This document shows positions 24,279-35,839 of a DNA stretch of 64,000 nucleotides, piece by piece. Both the position numbers and the translations under genes were made by a program. The notes under the pieces were generated by a model. That model was given only the letters and a program-made list of their open reading frames with translations. It searched no databases and was not told where the DNA came from. The DNA is from Rhinopithecus roxellana (lineage: Eukaryota > Chordata > Mammalia > Primates > Cercopithecidae): contig NC_044555.1 in assembly GCF_007565055.1 (NCBI RefSeq), forward strand, positions 40,216,235 through 40,280,234, given 5' to 3'. Position 1 is the stretch's first letter; every line of letters begins with the position of its first letter.

Positions 24279-25087
24279 AGGACTCTTAATAGCCAACAAA
24301 ATCCTGAAGAAAAAGAAAAAATTGCAGGTATGACATACCTAACTTCAGGCACAGTATAAAGATACTGTAATTGAGACAACATTTCATTGGTGAAATAGTA
24401 GACATATAGATTAATGGGACATAATAGAGAATTCAGAAATACACGCATAGAAATATAGTCAACTGGTGTTTGTCAAGAAAAAAGGAAATTGAATGGAGAA
24501 AGAATAATTTGTCAACAAAGAGTCCTGGAATAATTGGACATACATTATGTAAGAAAAAATGTAATCTAGGCACTATCTTTATGCCTTTCACAAAAATGTA
24601 ATCAAAATGAATCAGACCTAAAGGTAAAATGCAAAGCTATAAAACTGATAGAAGAAAACAAGAGAAAATATAGATGGCCTTTGGTTTTAGATGACTTTTT
24701 TAGCCACAACACCAGAAGCAGAATTCATAAAAGAAAAATTGATAAATTGGACTTTATTAAAATGTAAAATATCTGCTGCATAATTTATGTGGTTCGGACA
24801 TTGAAAGAAGTTAAATACTAGAAAAACAATATATCTAATAAAGGACATGTGCCCAAAATATACAAAAATGCTGGTAACTGAACAATAAGAAGCAAGCAAC
24901 TCAATTAGTAAATGGGCAAAAGACTGTGCAAACATGCCATGAAAGAAGATGGTAAATAAGCAAGTGAAAAGATGTTCAAGTCATATGTAATGAGGTAAAT
25001 GCAAATTAAGAGAATGGGATACCACTATACACTTAATAAAATAGCTAAAATTATAAAACTGAGAATACAAAATGTTGACAAGGAAGT

Positions 25088-25488
25088 TGCTATGGTTTGA
25101 AAGTTTGTATCCCTCAAGATTCGTGTTGAAACTTAATTTCCAGTGTAACAGTATTAAGAGGTGGGGCTTTTAGGATGTTATTAGGCCATGAGGGATCTGC
25201 CTTCACAGATGGGATTAGTGTTCTTTAAAATAGGCTTGATGTAGAGACTATGCCACCCCCCCTTTTTTTTTTTTTTTTTTTTGCCCTGCCATACCTTCTG
25301 CCTTATGAAGACACAGCGTACAAGGCACTATATCAGATGCAGAGACCAGGGCCCTTACCAGGCACCTAACCTGCCAGTGCCTTGATTTTGGACTTAGCCC
25401 TCAGAACTGTGAGGAAATACATTATTATTTATAAATTACTTACCCAGTCTCAGGTATTTTGTTGTAGCTCCACAAATGGACTAAAACA
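25088..25488 (+). mobile_element. MLT1-type MaLR solo LTR
   Basis: It starts TGCTATGGTTTGAAAGTTTG and ends GGACTAAAACA, the classic termini of MLT1/MST LTRs in the plus direction. It contains the AGAGGTGGGGC and GCCTTGATTTTGGACTTAG blocks. A T-run at 25262-25283 has expanded inside it. It is inserted into the L1M. Confidence 0.85.
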
Positions 25489-25511
25489 AATATGGAGCAA
25501 TGGGAATTCTT

Positions 25512-26354
25512 TTTTTGTTTTCTTTTTTTTTTTAATTATACTTTAAGTACTAGGGTACATGTGCACAATGTGCAGGTTTGTTACCTAGGTATACATGTGC
25601 CATGTTGGTTTGCTGCACCCATCAACTCATCATTTACATTAGGTATTTCTCCTAATGCTATCCCTCTCCCAGCCCCCCACCCCCTGACAGGCCCCAGTGT
25701 GTGATGTTCCCCACCCTGTGTCCATGTGTTCGCATTGTTCAAATCCCATTTGAGAGTGAGAACATGTGGTGTTTGGTTTTCTGTCCTTGTGATAGTTTGC
25801 TAAGAATGATGGTTTCCAGCTTCATACATGTCCCTGCGAAGGACATGAACTCAATCTTTTTTATGTCTGCATAGTATTCCATGGTATATATGTGCTATAT
25901 TTTCTTAATCCAATCTATCATTGATGGACATTTGGGTTGGTACCAAGTCTTTGCTATTGTGAATAGTGCCACAATAAACATATGTGTGCACGTGCCTTTA
26001 TCGTAGAATGATTTATAATATTTTGGGTGTATGCCCAATAATGGGATTGCTGGGTCAAATGGTATTTCTAATTCTAGATCCTTGAGGAATCGCCATACTG
26101 TCTTCCACAATGGTGGAATTAATTTACACTCCCACCAACAGTGTAAAAACATTCCTATTTCTCTACATCCTCTCCAACATCTGTTGTTTCCTGATATTTT
26201 AATGACTACCATTCTAACTGGCATGAGGTGGTATCTCATTGTGGTTTTGATTTGCATTTCTCTAATGATCAGTGATAATGAGCGTTTTTTCATATGTCTA
26301 TTGGCTGCATAAATGTCTTCCTTTGAGAAGTGTCTGTTCATATCCTTTGCCCAC
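25512..26354 (-). mobile_element. 5'-truncated young L1PA, antisense
   Basis: L1PA-type 3' UTR and ORF2 C-terminus lie on the minus strand, with a T-rich (poly-A) left end. The 11-bp TSD TGGGAATTCTT is exact at 25501-25511 and 26355-26365. The GGTACATGTGCACAATGTGC block marks the 3' UTR. The element is about 840 bp and 5'-truncated in late ORF2, so it cannot move. It is much less diverged than the host L1M. Confidence 0.95.
25895..26354 (-). pseudogene. LINE-1 ORF2 C-terminal fragment
   Basis: This is an open stretch of roughly 150 codons from the C-terminal region of L1 ORF2p. It includes the cysteine-rich segment around C-W-R-G-C and the following W-W-E-C. The family role of this region is nucleic acid binding that supports reverse transcription. 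The first few codons of the open frame derive from flanking DNA, including the TSD, because the L1 is 5'-truncated. The frame stops before the normal ORF2 end. It has no promoter of its own and is a fossil. Confidence 0.85.
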
Positions 26355-27203
26355 TGGGAATTCTTAATCATTGCTGGTGGGAATGCAAAATGATTCAGCT
26401 AGTTTGGAAGACAGTGTGGCAGTTTCTTACTAGTCTAAAAATAATCATACCACATGATCTAGCAATGGTGTTCTTAGGTATTTATCCAACTGAGTTGAAA
26501 ATTTATGTCCATACAAAGAAGTGCAAAAAATGTTTATGGAAACTTCATATATAATTGCCAAAAATGAGAAACAAGATTTTCTTCAAGATATGAATGCATA
26601 AACAGACTATAATACATCTATAGGTTGAAATATTATTTGGCAAAAAATAAAATAAATTAACTATAAAGCAATCAAAAGACATGGATAGACCTTAAAAGGA
26701 TAGTATAGTATAAAATAAGTCAGTCTGAAAATGCTTTATACTTTAAAATTCCAGTTATGTGACACTTTTTAAAAAGCAAAACTATAAAGACAGTAAAAAG
26801 GTTTATGGATACCAGAGGTTTTTTGAGGAAGGTAGAGAAGGCAAAGGTGACAAAAAGCAAATTTTTAGAGCGATGAAATTAATTAGTGTGATACTGTAAT
26901 AGTCGACACATGCCATTATGTCTTTATCAAACCCATAGAACTTTATACTATATAGAGTAAACCTTAAATGTATACATATATAAAAATAATTAAGAAGGTC
27001 AGAAGGACTGGGAAAGAATGCAGACTGTAACAAGATCTATCTGTATTATCAATGTCTGAAACAGCCTCACTGAAGAGGGTAGAGGAATAAGGTACTGACC
27101 TAAGTTACTTAGAAAATGAACAGAGAATGCAAAGCTAAATAAGAAAACGGACTTGCCGATAAGTACTGTACTCTTGTTAACCATGTTAATATTCATAGAA
27201 GTG

Positions 27204-27768
27204 TGTATTAGTCCATTCTCACATTGCTATAAATAAATACCTGTGACTGGGTAATGTGTATATATATATATGTGTGTGTGTGTCTATTTATATATAATAT
27301 ATATGTGTGTATATATAATATATATTCAGGTACCTCACACACATATATATATACAATTATATATATAAATTACAAATAGATATGTGTGTACATATATAAA
27401 CTCTCTCTATATATATATAGTTTACTTTGCTCATGGTTCTGCAGGTTGTACAGGAAGCATAGCAAAATCAGCTTCTGGGGAGGCCTCAGTGAACTTACAA
27501 CCATGGTGGAAGGCAAAGGGTAAGCAAGGCATCTCACATCATGGAAACAGGAGCAAGGAGTAGGAGAGTGCTACACACTTTTAAACAGCCAGACTTCAGG
27601 ATAACTCACTCACTATCTCTAAGACAATACTAAGGGAAACAGTGCTAAACCATTCTTGAGAAATCTGCCTCCATGTTCTAATCACCTCCCACCAGTCCCA
27701 CCTTCAACAATGGGGATTACAATTCAAATAATATAATATTTGGTAGGGACACTGATTCGAACCATAAT
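27204..27768 (-). repeat. 3' LTR of the MaLR provirus, with TA/TG expansion
   Basis: This left-hand LTR matches 29449-29860 but is about 150 bp longer, because a TA/TG/CA microsatellite at about 27257-27420 has expanded within it. Confidence 0.85.
27257..27420. repeat. (TA)n/(TG)n/(CA)n compound microsatellite
   Basis: Alternating TATATA, TGTGTG and ACACAT runs form a low-complexity, partly self-complementary tract inside one LTR. Confidence 0.93.
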
Positions 27769-28027
27769 GTTCTGCCTTTTGTCCTCCAAATCTCATTTCC
27801 TTCCCAGATTGCAAACTAAAATCATGCCTTCCCGACAGTCTCCCAAAGTCTTAACTCACTCCAGAACTAACTCAAAATTCTAAAGTCCAAGTTCTCATTT
27901 AAGACAAAGTTAGAAGTCCCTTCCACCTATGAGCTTGTACAATCAAAAAATGTTAGTTACTTCCAAGATACAGTGGGAGTATAGGCACTGGGTAAATACT
28001 TTCTTCCAAAAAATGAGAAATCAGCCA

Positions 28028-28086
28028 AAAAAAAACAAACAAAAAAAAACAAAAAACAAAAAAAAAAAAAAAGCAAAAAAAAAAAA
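28028..28086. repeat. A-rich tract
   Basis: This is an A-rich run with scattered C and G, inside MaLR internal sequence. It produces a spurious lysine-rich frame. Confidence 0.9.
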
Positions 28087-29448
28087 GGAGGGGACTACAG
28101 GCCCTATGCAAGTCCAAAATCCAGCAGGGCAGCCATTGAATTTTAAAGTTCCAAAATTATCTTTGAACCCATGTTTCATGTCCAGGGCACTCTGATGCAA
28201 GGAGTTGGCTCCCGCAGTCTTGGACAGCTCTGCTCCCTTGGCTTGGCAGGGTTCAGTCCTCATGGCTGCTCTCATGAACTGGTGTTGAATTCCTGTGGCT
28301 TTTCCAGGTACATGGTGCACCTTTCAGTGGCTCTACCATTCTGGGGTCTGGAAGATGGTGACCCTTTTCTCATGGCTCCACTAGGCAGTGCCCAAGTAGA
28401 AACTCAGTATGGGAACTTCAACCCCACATTTCCCCTCCACAATTTCCTAGTAGAGGCTCTCCATGAGGGCTCTGCCCCTGCAACAGGCTTCTGTCTGGAT
28501 ATCCAGGCTTTTCAATACATATTCTGAAATCAAGGCAGAGGCTCCCAAGCTCAACTCCTGCACTCTGTGCACCACAGACATGAAACCACTTGGAAGCTGC
28601 CAAGAATTATGGCTTGCACCCTCTGAAGTAGTATCTTGAGCTGTACCTTGGCCCCTTTGAGCCACAGCTGGAGCTAGAGTGACTAGGATGCAGGGAGCAG
28701 TGTCCTGAGACTGTGCAGGGCAGCTGGGCCTACGGCCTGGTCTACAAAACGATTATTTTATCCTGGACCCTGGGGCTTGTGTTGGGAGAGGCTGCCGTGA
28801 AGATCTCTAAAATGCCTTGAAAGTCTTTTTTTTTTTTTTTTTTTTGTCTTGGCTATTAGCACTGGCCTCCATTTTACTTATACAAATTTCTGAAGCCTGC
28901 CAGAAATGCTTCCCAGAAAATGAGTTTTTCTTTTCTACTACATGTTCAAGGTGAAAATATTTTAAACTTACATTCTGTTTCCCTTTTAAATATAAGTTCC
29001 AATTTCAGGTCATTTCTTTGTTCATGCATATGAACACAGGCTGATAAAATCAGCCAGAGAACATCTTGACCACTTTGCTACTAAGAAATTTCTTCCACCA
29101 GATACCCTAAATCATCACTCACAAGTTCCAAAAAACACTAGGGCAAGGGGCACAATGCCTCCATGTTCTTTGCTAAAGCATAACAATTGTGACCTTTGCT
29201 CCAGTTCCTAATAAGTTTCTCATCTTCATCTGAGACCACCTCAGTGTGGTCTTTATTGCCCCTATCACTATCAGCATTTTGGTGAAAGCCATTCCACAAA
29301 TCTCTAGGAAGTTCCAAACTTTCCCTCATCTTCCTGTCTTCTTCTGAGCTCTACACACTCTTTCAACCTCGGCCTGTTACCCAGTTCAAAATTGGCTTCC
29401 ACATTTTTAGGTACCTTTACAGTAATACACCACTCTTGGTACCAATAT

Positions 29449-29860
29449 TCTGTACCAGTTTTTCCTCACATTGATATAAAGAAATGCCTGAGACGGGTAA
29501 TTTATAAGGAAAAGAGGTTTAGTTGGCTCATGGTTTTGCAGGCTGTACAAGAATCATAGTAATATCAGCTTCTGGGGAAGCTTCAAGGAACTTACAATCA
29601 TAAGCAGAATGTGAAGGGGGTATGAGGCATCCTATATGGTGGTAGTAGGAGCAAGAGAGAGAAGAGGGAGGTGCTACACACTTTATACAACCAGATGTCA
29701 TGAGGACTCACTATACCAAGACAATACCAAGGTGGACGATGCTAAACCATTCACTAGAAACCTGCCTCCATGATGTAATCACCTCCAACCAGGCCCACCT
29801 CCAACATTGGAGATTATAATGTAACATGAAAATTAATGGGAATACATTAAAACCATATCA
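29449..29860 (-). repeat. 5' LTR of the MaLR provirus
   Basis: This right-hand LTR, antisense, runs from TGTACCAGTTTTTCC to ACCATATCA. It pairs with 27204-27768. Confidence 0.85.
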
Positions 29861-30898
29861 GGGTGTTAGCCAACAATTCTGATACTGCTATACACGTATA
29901 TTAAAATTGAACAATTACATAAATGTGTAGCAGATGGTGGGAGTCAGGTTGTGCTTTTATACTGGAAAATTATGGGAAAACAAGAACAGGCAGAAATAAT
30001 CCATATGGTAAGGCATTAGAGTTGGATGCATCAGAAAACAAACATGTTTAAGTAAATGTAGAGACAGATGGTAAAATAGAGACATATTTATACATATGTG
30101 TATATAAATAGGTTAGTATACATATAAATAGTTCTTTGCTCTGTCAGCAGAGTGCCTAAAAGATGTAATATCCTAGTAGCAACAAGACAGCTAGGGCCTA
30201 GGTCTTGGTTCCATTTTCTCTTCAAAAGATCCAGGACTTCTTTGAGAAATGGCTGATAGTAGGATTGCAGTAGGAAATATAGAATATGAGACTAAAGATT
30301 CTAGTAGTGCCAGAAAATATGGGAGTGTTCAAAAGCAAAGTAACATTGATGGAGTTATGTCAAAGGGATACAGAAGTCAAATAAGAAAGTTCTAAGTAGC
30401 CAAAGCTGGCACAATTTAATCAATAGAATAAATAAAGTAGTACTGCAGTATAATACAAAGTCTAAAATAAATACCTATGAGTTCAAACAAATGAATGAAT
30501 TATTGAATAAATTAAAATTTGGGGAAAGAGGCAAATCTTCCATCTTGGAATCCAGATGATTTATGTAAACAGTGCACTCTAAAGGAAGTATAAGATAACT
30601 TTCCATTCCTTAAATGTGGACTGCGTATAGTTACTGTTCTCTAGAGTGCACTATATCTTAAGGAAATAAAATTAATTTTAAAGTGGAGAAACCTTAAAAC
30701 TAATACTTCAGCTAGGTAATCAAGATCAACATAACTACTCATAAATCAAGTACATACCTAGATATAATATGAGAAAAATTCCACTTTGTCTCTGTGATCT
30801 TTTTCTTCTAAACCCGTAACATCAATCTAATCATGAAAATAGAATCGTGGGGAATAAAACATCAGGCAAATTCTAATAGGGGAATATCCTGACCAGTG

Positions 30899-31862
30899 GT
30901 AAAGAAAAATATATGCAAATATTTGTATTAGAGTTTTCCAGAGAAGCAGATCCGATAGGATATAAAGAGAGATGTGTAGAAAGGGATTTATTCTGAAAGA
31001 TTGGGTCATGTGTTTATGGGGAATAAGAAGTCCTGTGATCCACCATCTGCAGTCTGGAGGCCTAGGAAAGTCAGTGGTGTAGTTCCAATTCAAGTCCAAA
31101 GGCCTGAAAACCAAGACAGCTCGTAGTGTAAGTATCTTCAGTCTGAGAGGGAATGCCTGAGATCCAGGGCACTGATATCCACAGGCAGAAGAAGATGGAT
31201 ATCCCAGCTCCTGAACAGTAAATTTGACCTATCTCCATTTTTTTTTTTTTTTTTTTTTGTCATTGTTCTTTATAGGCCCTCATTGAGTTGAATGAGGCCT
31301 GCACACATTGGTGAGGGTAATCTTTTTTTTTTTGTTGTTAACGTAGTGTACTGATTCAAATGATAATCTCTTCCAGAAATACCTTTATAGACATGGCCAG
31401 AAATAATGTTTACCAGCTATCTGACATCTATTAGGCAAATCAAATTAACACACAAAGTTAACTACCACACTTTTTAAAACCATAAGGAAGAATGTATTCG
31501 GGACTATTGCAATAAATGTTAAGATCATCACGATAAGGGAGAGAGATTGATTTCAGCTCTGCATATAGCTTAGATATCTGGGAAGTTATAGCCAGTGAAC
31601 TGTTAAGGGGTCAAAGGATGAAGAATTACCACAAAAGACAATAGGAAAAAGATATTTTTGCTGAACCAATTTAAGATTATTGCTGAACGCAGGGCAGTGA
31701 GACAAATATCAAGAGTGGGAAATACTTTCCAAAGTTACTTAGGAGTATTTTTGCTAAAACTAGGCTATGCAGGCCTGACCAGGATGGGGGCCAAGGTTGA
31801 GGCCTAGTCCAGAAGAAAGCTCAGAAAACCCTGACTGAAGTTTTATCAAGAAGAGAGTCTGT
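30899..31862. mobile_element. Unassigned ~420-bp repeat, interrupted by an LTR
   Basis: L1M sequence breaks at GACCAGTG (ends about 30898) and resumes after TACCAGTG (about 31855-31862), an 8-bp duplication with one change. Non-L1 sequence at 30899-30923 and 31470-31854 therefore looks like one inserted element of about 410 bp, split by the LTR at 30924-31469. An 8-bp TSD would fit a hAT DNA transposon. Similar sequence recurs at 56735-57185. I cannot name the family. Confidence 0.4.
30924..31469 (-). mobile_element. ERVL/MaLR-type LTR, antisense
   Basis: The plus strand begins TGTATTAGAGTTTTCCAGAG and ends GTTAACTACCACA. These are the termini of ERVL-related LTRs that start TGTGGTAG or TGTGATGG and end CTAATACA. 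It contains a 22-T run near 31238-31258 and a second T-run near 31324. No clear TSD is visible. The subfamily was not assigned. Confidence 0.7.
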
Positions 31863-32253
31863 TACCAGTGCTCCTATCAAAGTAATAAAAAATAAAGTCT
31901 GAGACAACGTTAAAGCCAAGAATAACCTAAGGAAATAAGACAATCAAAGCTAATGCGGTATCCTGAATGGAATCTTGAAGTACAAAAAGGCCATTAAGTA
32001 AACACTAAGGAAATCTGAATAAAATATGGAATTTGGTTAATTCATTAATTAAAAAATGCACCACACTAATGTAAGATATCAATAATGGAATTGTGCAAGT
32101 CAGGGAATGGGGAGGTATATAGTTAATCTCTGTTCCATTTTTTTATAAATCTAAAGCTACTCTAAAAAAAAATAGTCTATCAAGTAAAATGAAAAAAGAG
32201 AGAAACATGTATTTATGCCCTACTGACCAACAGATGGGTCTCCTGAGCATTCT

Positions 32254-32351
32254 ATACACTATGGCTTCTGCCCTCAAGAAGATTGAAATCAACATATCCT
32301 CATTATTCACCTATAGACTGTGGATGCAGCAACAGACCTAAGGAAATTAGG
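32254..32351. repeat. 98-bp exact direct repeat, copy X1
   Basis: This block, from ATACACTATGGC to GGAAATTAGG, is identical to 32484-32581. It runs directly into the 63-bp repeat at 32348-32410, sharing four bases (TAGG). Confidence 0.97.
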
Positions 32352-32410
32352 TTTGTTTAAGTACACTTGATAATGTTCACACAATGAGAAAATTGTCTAA
32401 TGACATATTT
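32348..32410. repeat. 63-bp exact direct repeat, copy Y1
   Basis: This block is identical to 33303-33365, which lies within the MER2-type element. It is therefore a displaced scrap of that element. Confidence 0.97.
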
Positions 32411-32483
32411 ATTTTGTACAATTAATTAATAAGCCATTAGTATGTCTAGAACTACTCAAGGTTTTATGGAAGATTCTATAGAC

Positions 32484-32581
32484 ATACACTATGGCTTCTG
32501 CCCTCAAGAAGATTGAAATCAACATATCCTCATTATTCACCTATAGACTGTGGATGCAGCAACAGACCTAAGGAAATTAGG
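32484..32581. repeat. 98-bp exact direct repeat, copy X2
   Basis: This block is identical to 32254-32351. The 73 bp between Y1 and X2 (32411-32483) have no match that I can see in the window. Confidence 0.97.
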
Positions 32582-33164
32582 AAAGTTTGCCGTTAGACTT
32601 CTTGCCCTTTAGATACCACTCCCCCTACCACCACATACTAATCCACATACATGCCTATTTCTTCTGCTTTTTCTTAAACATTATCTCATGTTGATGTTCA
32701 CTCAAGTCGACATTCTCTGAGACTGATTTATGTAGGATTTGATACTGTCCTTTCTAACTTTTGACCTTCATTCTCATACCTGGTTACACGAGCTTCTTTT
32801 CCACTTTAAGAAAGGTAAGGTACACCAGAAGTTGTCTTTACTATGGAGATGTGCTGCTTTCCCCAGTGCTATATTCTGGACACTAAATTTTAATTTGAAA
32901 ACTTTTTATGACTCTCATCTACATTTCCCTCTACTATTGTTTTCCCCTCCAAGCGAGACTCATTGATCCTGCAGAGGTAAGAATGTCTTACTCTAGGTTA
33001 AAATAAAATAAAGCAAAAATCCAGTTCATGTTAATGTCCTAGAGTAATGACAAAGAAATCATCCCCTGCCAGGTAACAATGTAATTTAGATAATGACTTT
33101 CTAGAGACAGTGCACCCACTTTTATTTAATGCAGAGAAATTACCAGACTAATGACTGGACCCAT

Positions 33165-33405
33165 TCTATATTTAGATACAAATACATGCCATCGTGTTAC
33201 CATGACCTACAGTACTTACTACAGTAGCATGCTGTATCTGTTTATAGCCTAGGAGCCTTAGGCTATACCATCTAGCCTAGGGGTATAGTAGGCTATACCA
33301 TCTAGGTTTGTTTAAGTACACTTGATAATGTTCACACAATGAGAAAATTGTCTAATGACATATTTCCCAGAAAGTATCCCCATTATTAAGTGATGTGTGA
33401 CTATA
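33165..33405 (-). mobile_element. MER2-type (TcMar-Tigger) DNA transposon fragment
   Basis: Sequence from GTGTTACCATGACC through TATAGCCTAGGAGCC to the terminal GATGTGTGACT matches, with decay, the consensus that I recall for MER2. MER2 is a non-autonomous Tigger-related element. Only part of the element is present. Its 63-bp segment 33303-33365 is copied at 32348-32410. Confidence 0.6.
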
Positions 33406-34575
33406 CTTGTGTGGTGTTCCTTTATGTACACCATTTAGCTGAATACCTACTCCACATGTGCACAGGAACAATTACTTATGAAAAACAGTAAAATCTCTGA
33501 ACTTTTATATTTAGATATATCTAATATTCAAGAATATGTGGAATATTTGATTTTCTTCTAATTGGCAGGTTCAAGGGAAAGCAAATTATTTGTTCTACAG
33601 AAACAAGTCATTTAACTTTGTTTCCTTTGTTAGGGTAATGTCAATTTTTAGCTATTTCATTTATACTAACATTTAATTTTAAAAATTACATTAGAAACAG
33701 ATGACTGAGGACATCAGGGTCATAGCCGTGTTTTTAAAATAAATAAAAATAACACTCTAAGTTTGTAGTTTCTGGGTTGGTTTGTCATTGTGACAAGATG
33801 ATATCATCTTAAAAAAAAAAAAAAAAAGCTAAATCAGCTTCATCTCCAGGGAGCCTTCAAATAGATATGCATGCAAAAAGGGTTTATATTCTCCTTTAGT
33901 GCTCAATCTAGACTGGCAGAGTATATGTAGCAGGGTAAACATCAAACACTGAATAAAATAAATTTTATTTTATCTTCAAGAATGAGGTTAAATTCAAAAA
34001 CTTGTCATATCTTCCCTGCCTGATGAAGCTAAATCTGCAAAACCATTTTAAATTACAAAATAAAAAAAAAAAAAATCGTATCTGACATTAAACACCTATT
34101 GAGCTGGAGACATTTTCTTTTTGCTCAAAGAAAAATTATCCACACACTGCAGCCACGTTTTTTATGAAAAGCAAAGATGAAAATCCAAAATCATGAAGAA
34201 AAATAATGATTAAGCTACCAAAATAGTTAATGTATAATTGGTAGGTCAGCTTCTTCAAAGAAATACCTGCTCGTGTAATTATAAAATTAATGAAGAACTT
34301 TCTATTTTGAGAAAAACATTATTACTTTACTGCATTATTCTACCTCAACTCATGTAATAAAGCCACATAGTGAAGCTGATTTCAAAGAAACAATTTTCTT
34401 AGCTTCTCTCAAGATCTTTGATTGTAAGATAACAAAAAGGGACACGCCATAATGTAAGGATTGTCCGGGCATCACAACCAAACATGTACATAACCCATGA
34501 TCCCAGTAAGAGATAATTTTTACTATCAAATCACCATTCCTTGTCTTCAGATCTTAAATAAATGGTGGTATATTC
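33406..34575. other. Unassigned AT-rich sequence
   Basis: I see no recognisable gene or repeat. A-runs occur near 33811-33827 and 34062-34075. Confidence 0.4.
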
Positions 34576-34579
34576 TGGA

Positions 34580-35000
34580 AAAATCTTTTAAAAATAATTG
34601 GTTCTTGGCTTCTTCCAAGAAGGAATTCAAGGGTGAGCTCGTGGTAGAAGGAAACACCTTTATTGAAGTAGCAGTGTTAGGGCTCCATCACTCCTGCGGA
34701 GCAGAACTACCTCACAAGCAGTTTATCTAGAGTAGCAGCTCAGGGCAGTTCTGTAGCAGCTTTTATATCCATTTTAATTACATGAAAATTAAGGGGTAGG
34801 TTATTCAGAAATGTCTAGAAAAAGAGTGATCACTTCTGGGTCATTGCCAGGAAAGGGGTAAACTCTCATAACTCTGGTGAGCATGTCTTATGGAGAGGTG
34901 CTTCGGATTCTTCCCTGTTTCTCAGTCTGGTCCGGAATGGAGTCCCACTTCCTATTTCTCTTTCGTTCAATTTGCTATGTCATCCCCAGAGAACAACCAT
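34580..35000 (-). repeat. Antisense ERV1-type LTR-like sequence
   Basis: The block TTCTTGGCTTCTTCCAAGAA, then GGAATTCAAGGG and an antisense polyadenylation-like TTTATT at about 34660, resembles the R/U5 end of a class I LTR on the minus strand. Termini are not firm. Confidence 0.5.
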
Positions 35001-35129
35001 ACCAATAATATAAAATATTTTTAAAAGCAGACTTTTAACAGCAGTGTTTCAGCTTTCATAAGTTAGTTACATTCAGCCCATACTCAGTAATTTTTCCACA
35101 CCATTTTCTCTTTAAAGCTCACTTACTGT

Positions 35130-35240
35130 ATTTATAGATTGCCACTTCTATTAGATACTAACTTCTAAGGGCAGGGCTTGTATTTTATTCATCATTACAT
35201 CTCCCAAATCTGTAGAAGCAGTGTTTTATGCACAGAAGGC
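35130..35240 (+). repeat. L2 3' end relic
   Basis: The phrase AAGGGCAGGGCTTGTATTTT followed by CATCATTACATCTCCCAAAT matches the L2 3' region (in other copies GGGCAGGGACTTGTC and TATCCCCAG). It is broken by the AluY. Confidence 0.55.
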
Positions 35241-35249
35241 CCTAAATAC

Positions 35250-35532
35250 GGCCGGGTGTGGTGGCTCACACCTGTAATCCCAGCACTTTGGGCGACCGAG
35301 GCAGGTGGATCACGAGGTCAGATCAAGACCAAGACCATCCTGGCTAACATGGCGAAACCCTGTCTCTACCGAAAATACAAAACATTAGCTGAGTTTGTTG
35401 GTGGGCGCCTGTAGTCCCAGCTACTCGGGAGGCTGAGGCAGGAGAATGGCATGAACCCAGGAGGCGGAGCTTACAGTGAGCTGAGATGGCACCACTGCAC
35501 TCCAATCTGGGCCGCAGAGCAAGACTCTATCT

Positions 35533-35564
<32 letters not shown>
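35250..35564 (+). mobile_element. AluY element
   Basis: This is a full-length Alu with GAATGGCATGAACCCAGGAG and GCGGAGCTTACAGTGAG, AluY-type variants, and a 31-A tail. The TSD is GCCCTAAATAC at 35239-35249 and GCCCTGAATAC at 35565-35575. Confidence 0.96.
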
Positions 35565-35565
<1 letters not shown>

Positions 35566-35839
35566 CCCTGAATACTAGTCTCTTGTACTAAACTTGATTG
35601 AAAGAGACCAACATATATTAAAAATATAATACAGGCATTACTAGTTAAAGGTGGAGAGCAAGAGAAAGGGAAGGGTAAGGTATACTTGGAGGGCAAATAT
35701 ATATATATATGAATAGTAAAAAAGGTAGGAGAAAGGAGACATTAGATGAAATGACAAAAAGAGGGAGGAATTTAAAAAACCTATTCATTGAATGTCAGAC
35801 TCTAATAAATGAACTTCATTGTATTATCTTTTTGTTGTA

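Larger units (their letters stand above)
27204..29860 (-). mobile_element. MaLR (MST/THE1-like) provirus with both LTRs
   Basis: An antisense LTR-internal-LTR unit of 2.66 kb starts TGTATTAGTCC at 27204 and ends ACCATATCA at 29860. Both match the reverse complement of MaLR termini. The internal part (27769-29448) matches THE1/MST internal sequence in order, including the ATACCCTAAATCATCACTC and GAGACCACCTCAG blocks. It has no usable frame. MaLR elements are non-autonomous ERVL relatives. The flanks AAGTG and GGGTG are a weak 5-bp duplication. It is inserted into the L1M 3' UTR. Confidence 0.87.
23690..32180 (+). mobile_element. Old L1M carrying a series of insertions
   Basis: This is one plus-strand L1M (L1MB/MC-like 3' UTR). 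Its own pieces are at 23690-23970, 24279-25087, 25489-25511, 26355-27203, 29861-30898 and 31863-32180. The order agrees with a single L1: ORF2, then the long 3' UTR, then the terminal GCACCACACTAATGTAAGAT block and a short A-rich end. Every gap is accounted for by a recognisable later insertion, several with TSDs. The coding part is fully decayed. Confidence 0.8.
32181..33160. other. Unassigned sequence containing exact short duplications
   Basis: Apart from the duplications listed separately, I recognise no gene or repeat family here. Confidence 0.4.

Noticed and set aside
28021..28527. Open frames of 88-118 codons on both strands around 28-28.5 kb
   Set aside because: They fall in MaLR internal sequence with an A-rich tract. 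MaLR elements of this type are non-autonomous and the frames lack any retroviral motif.
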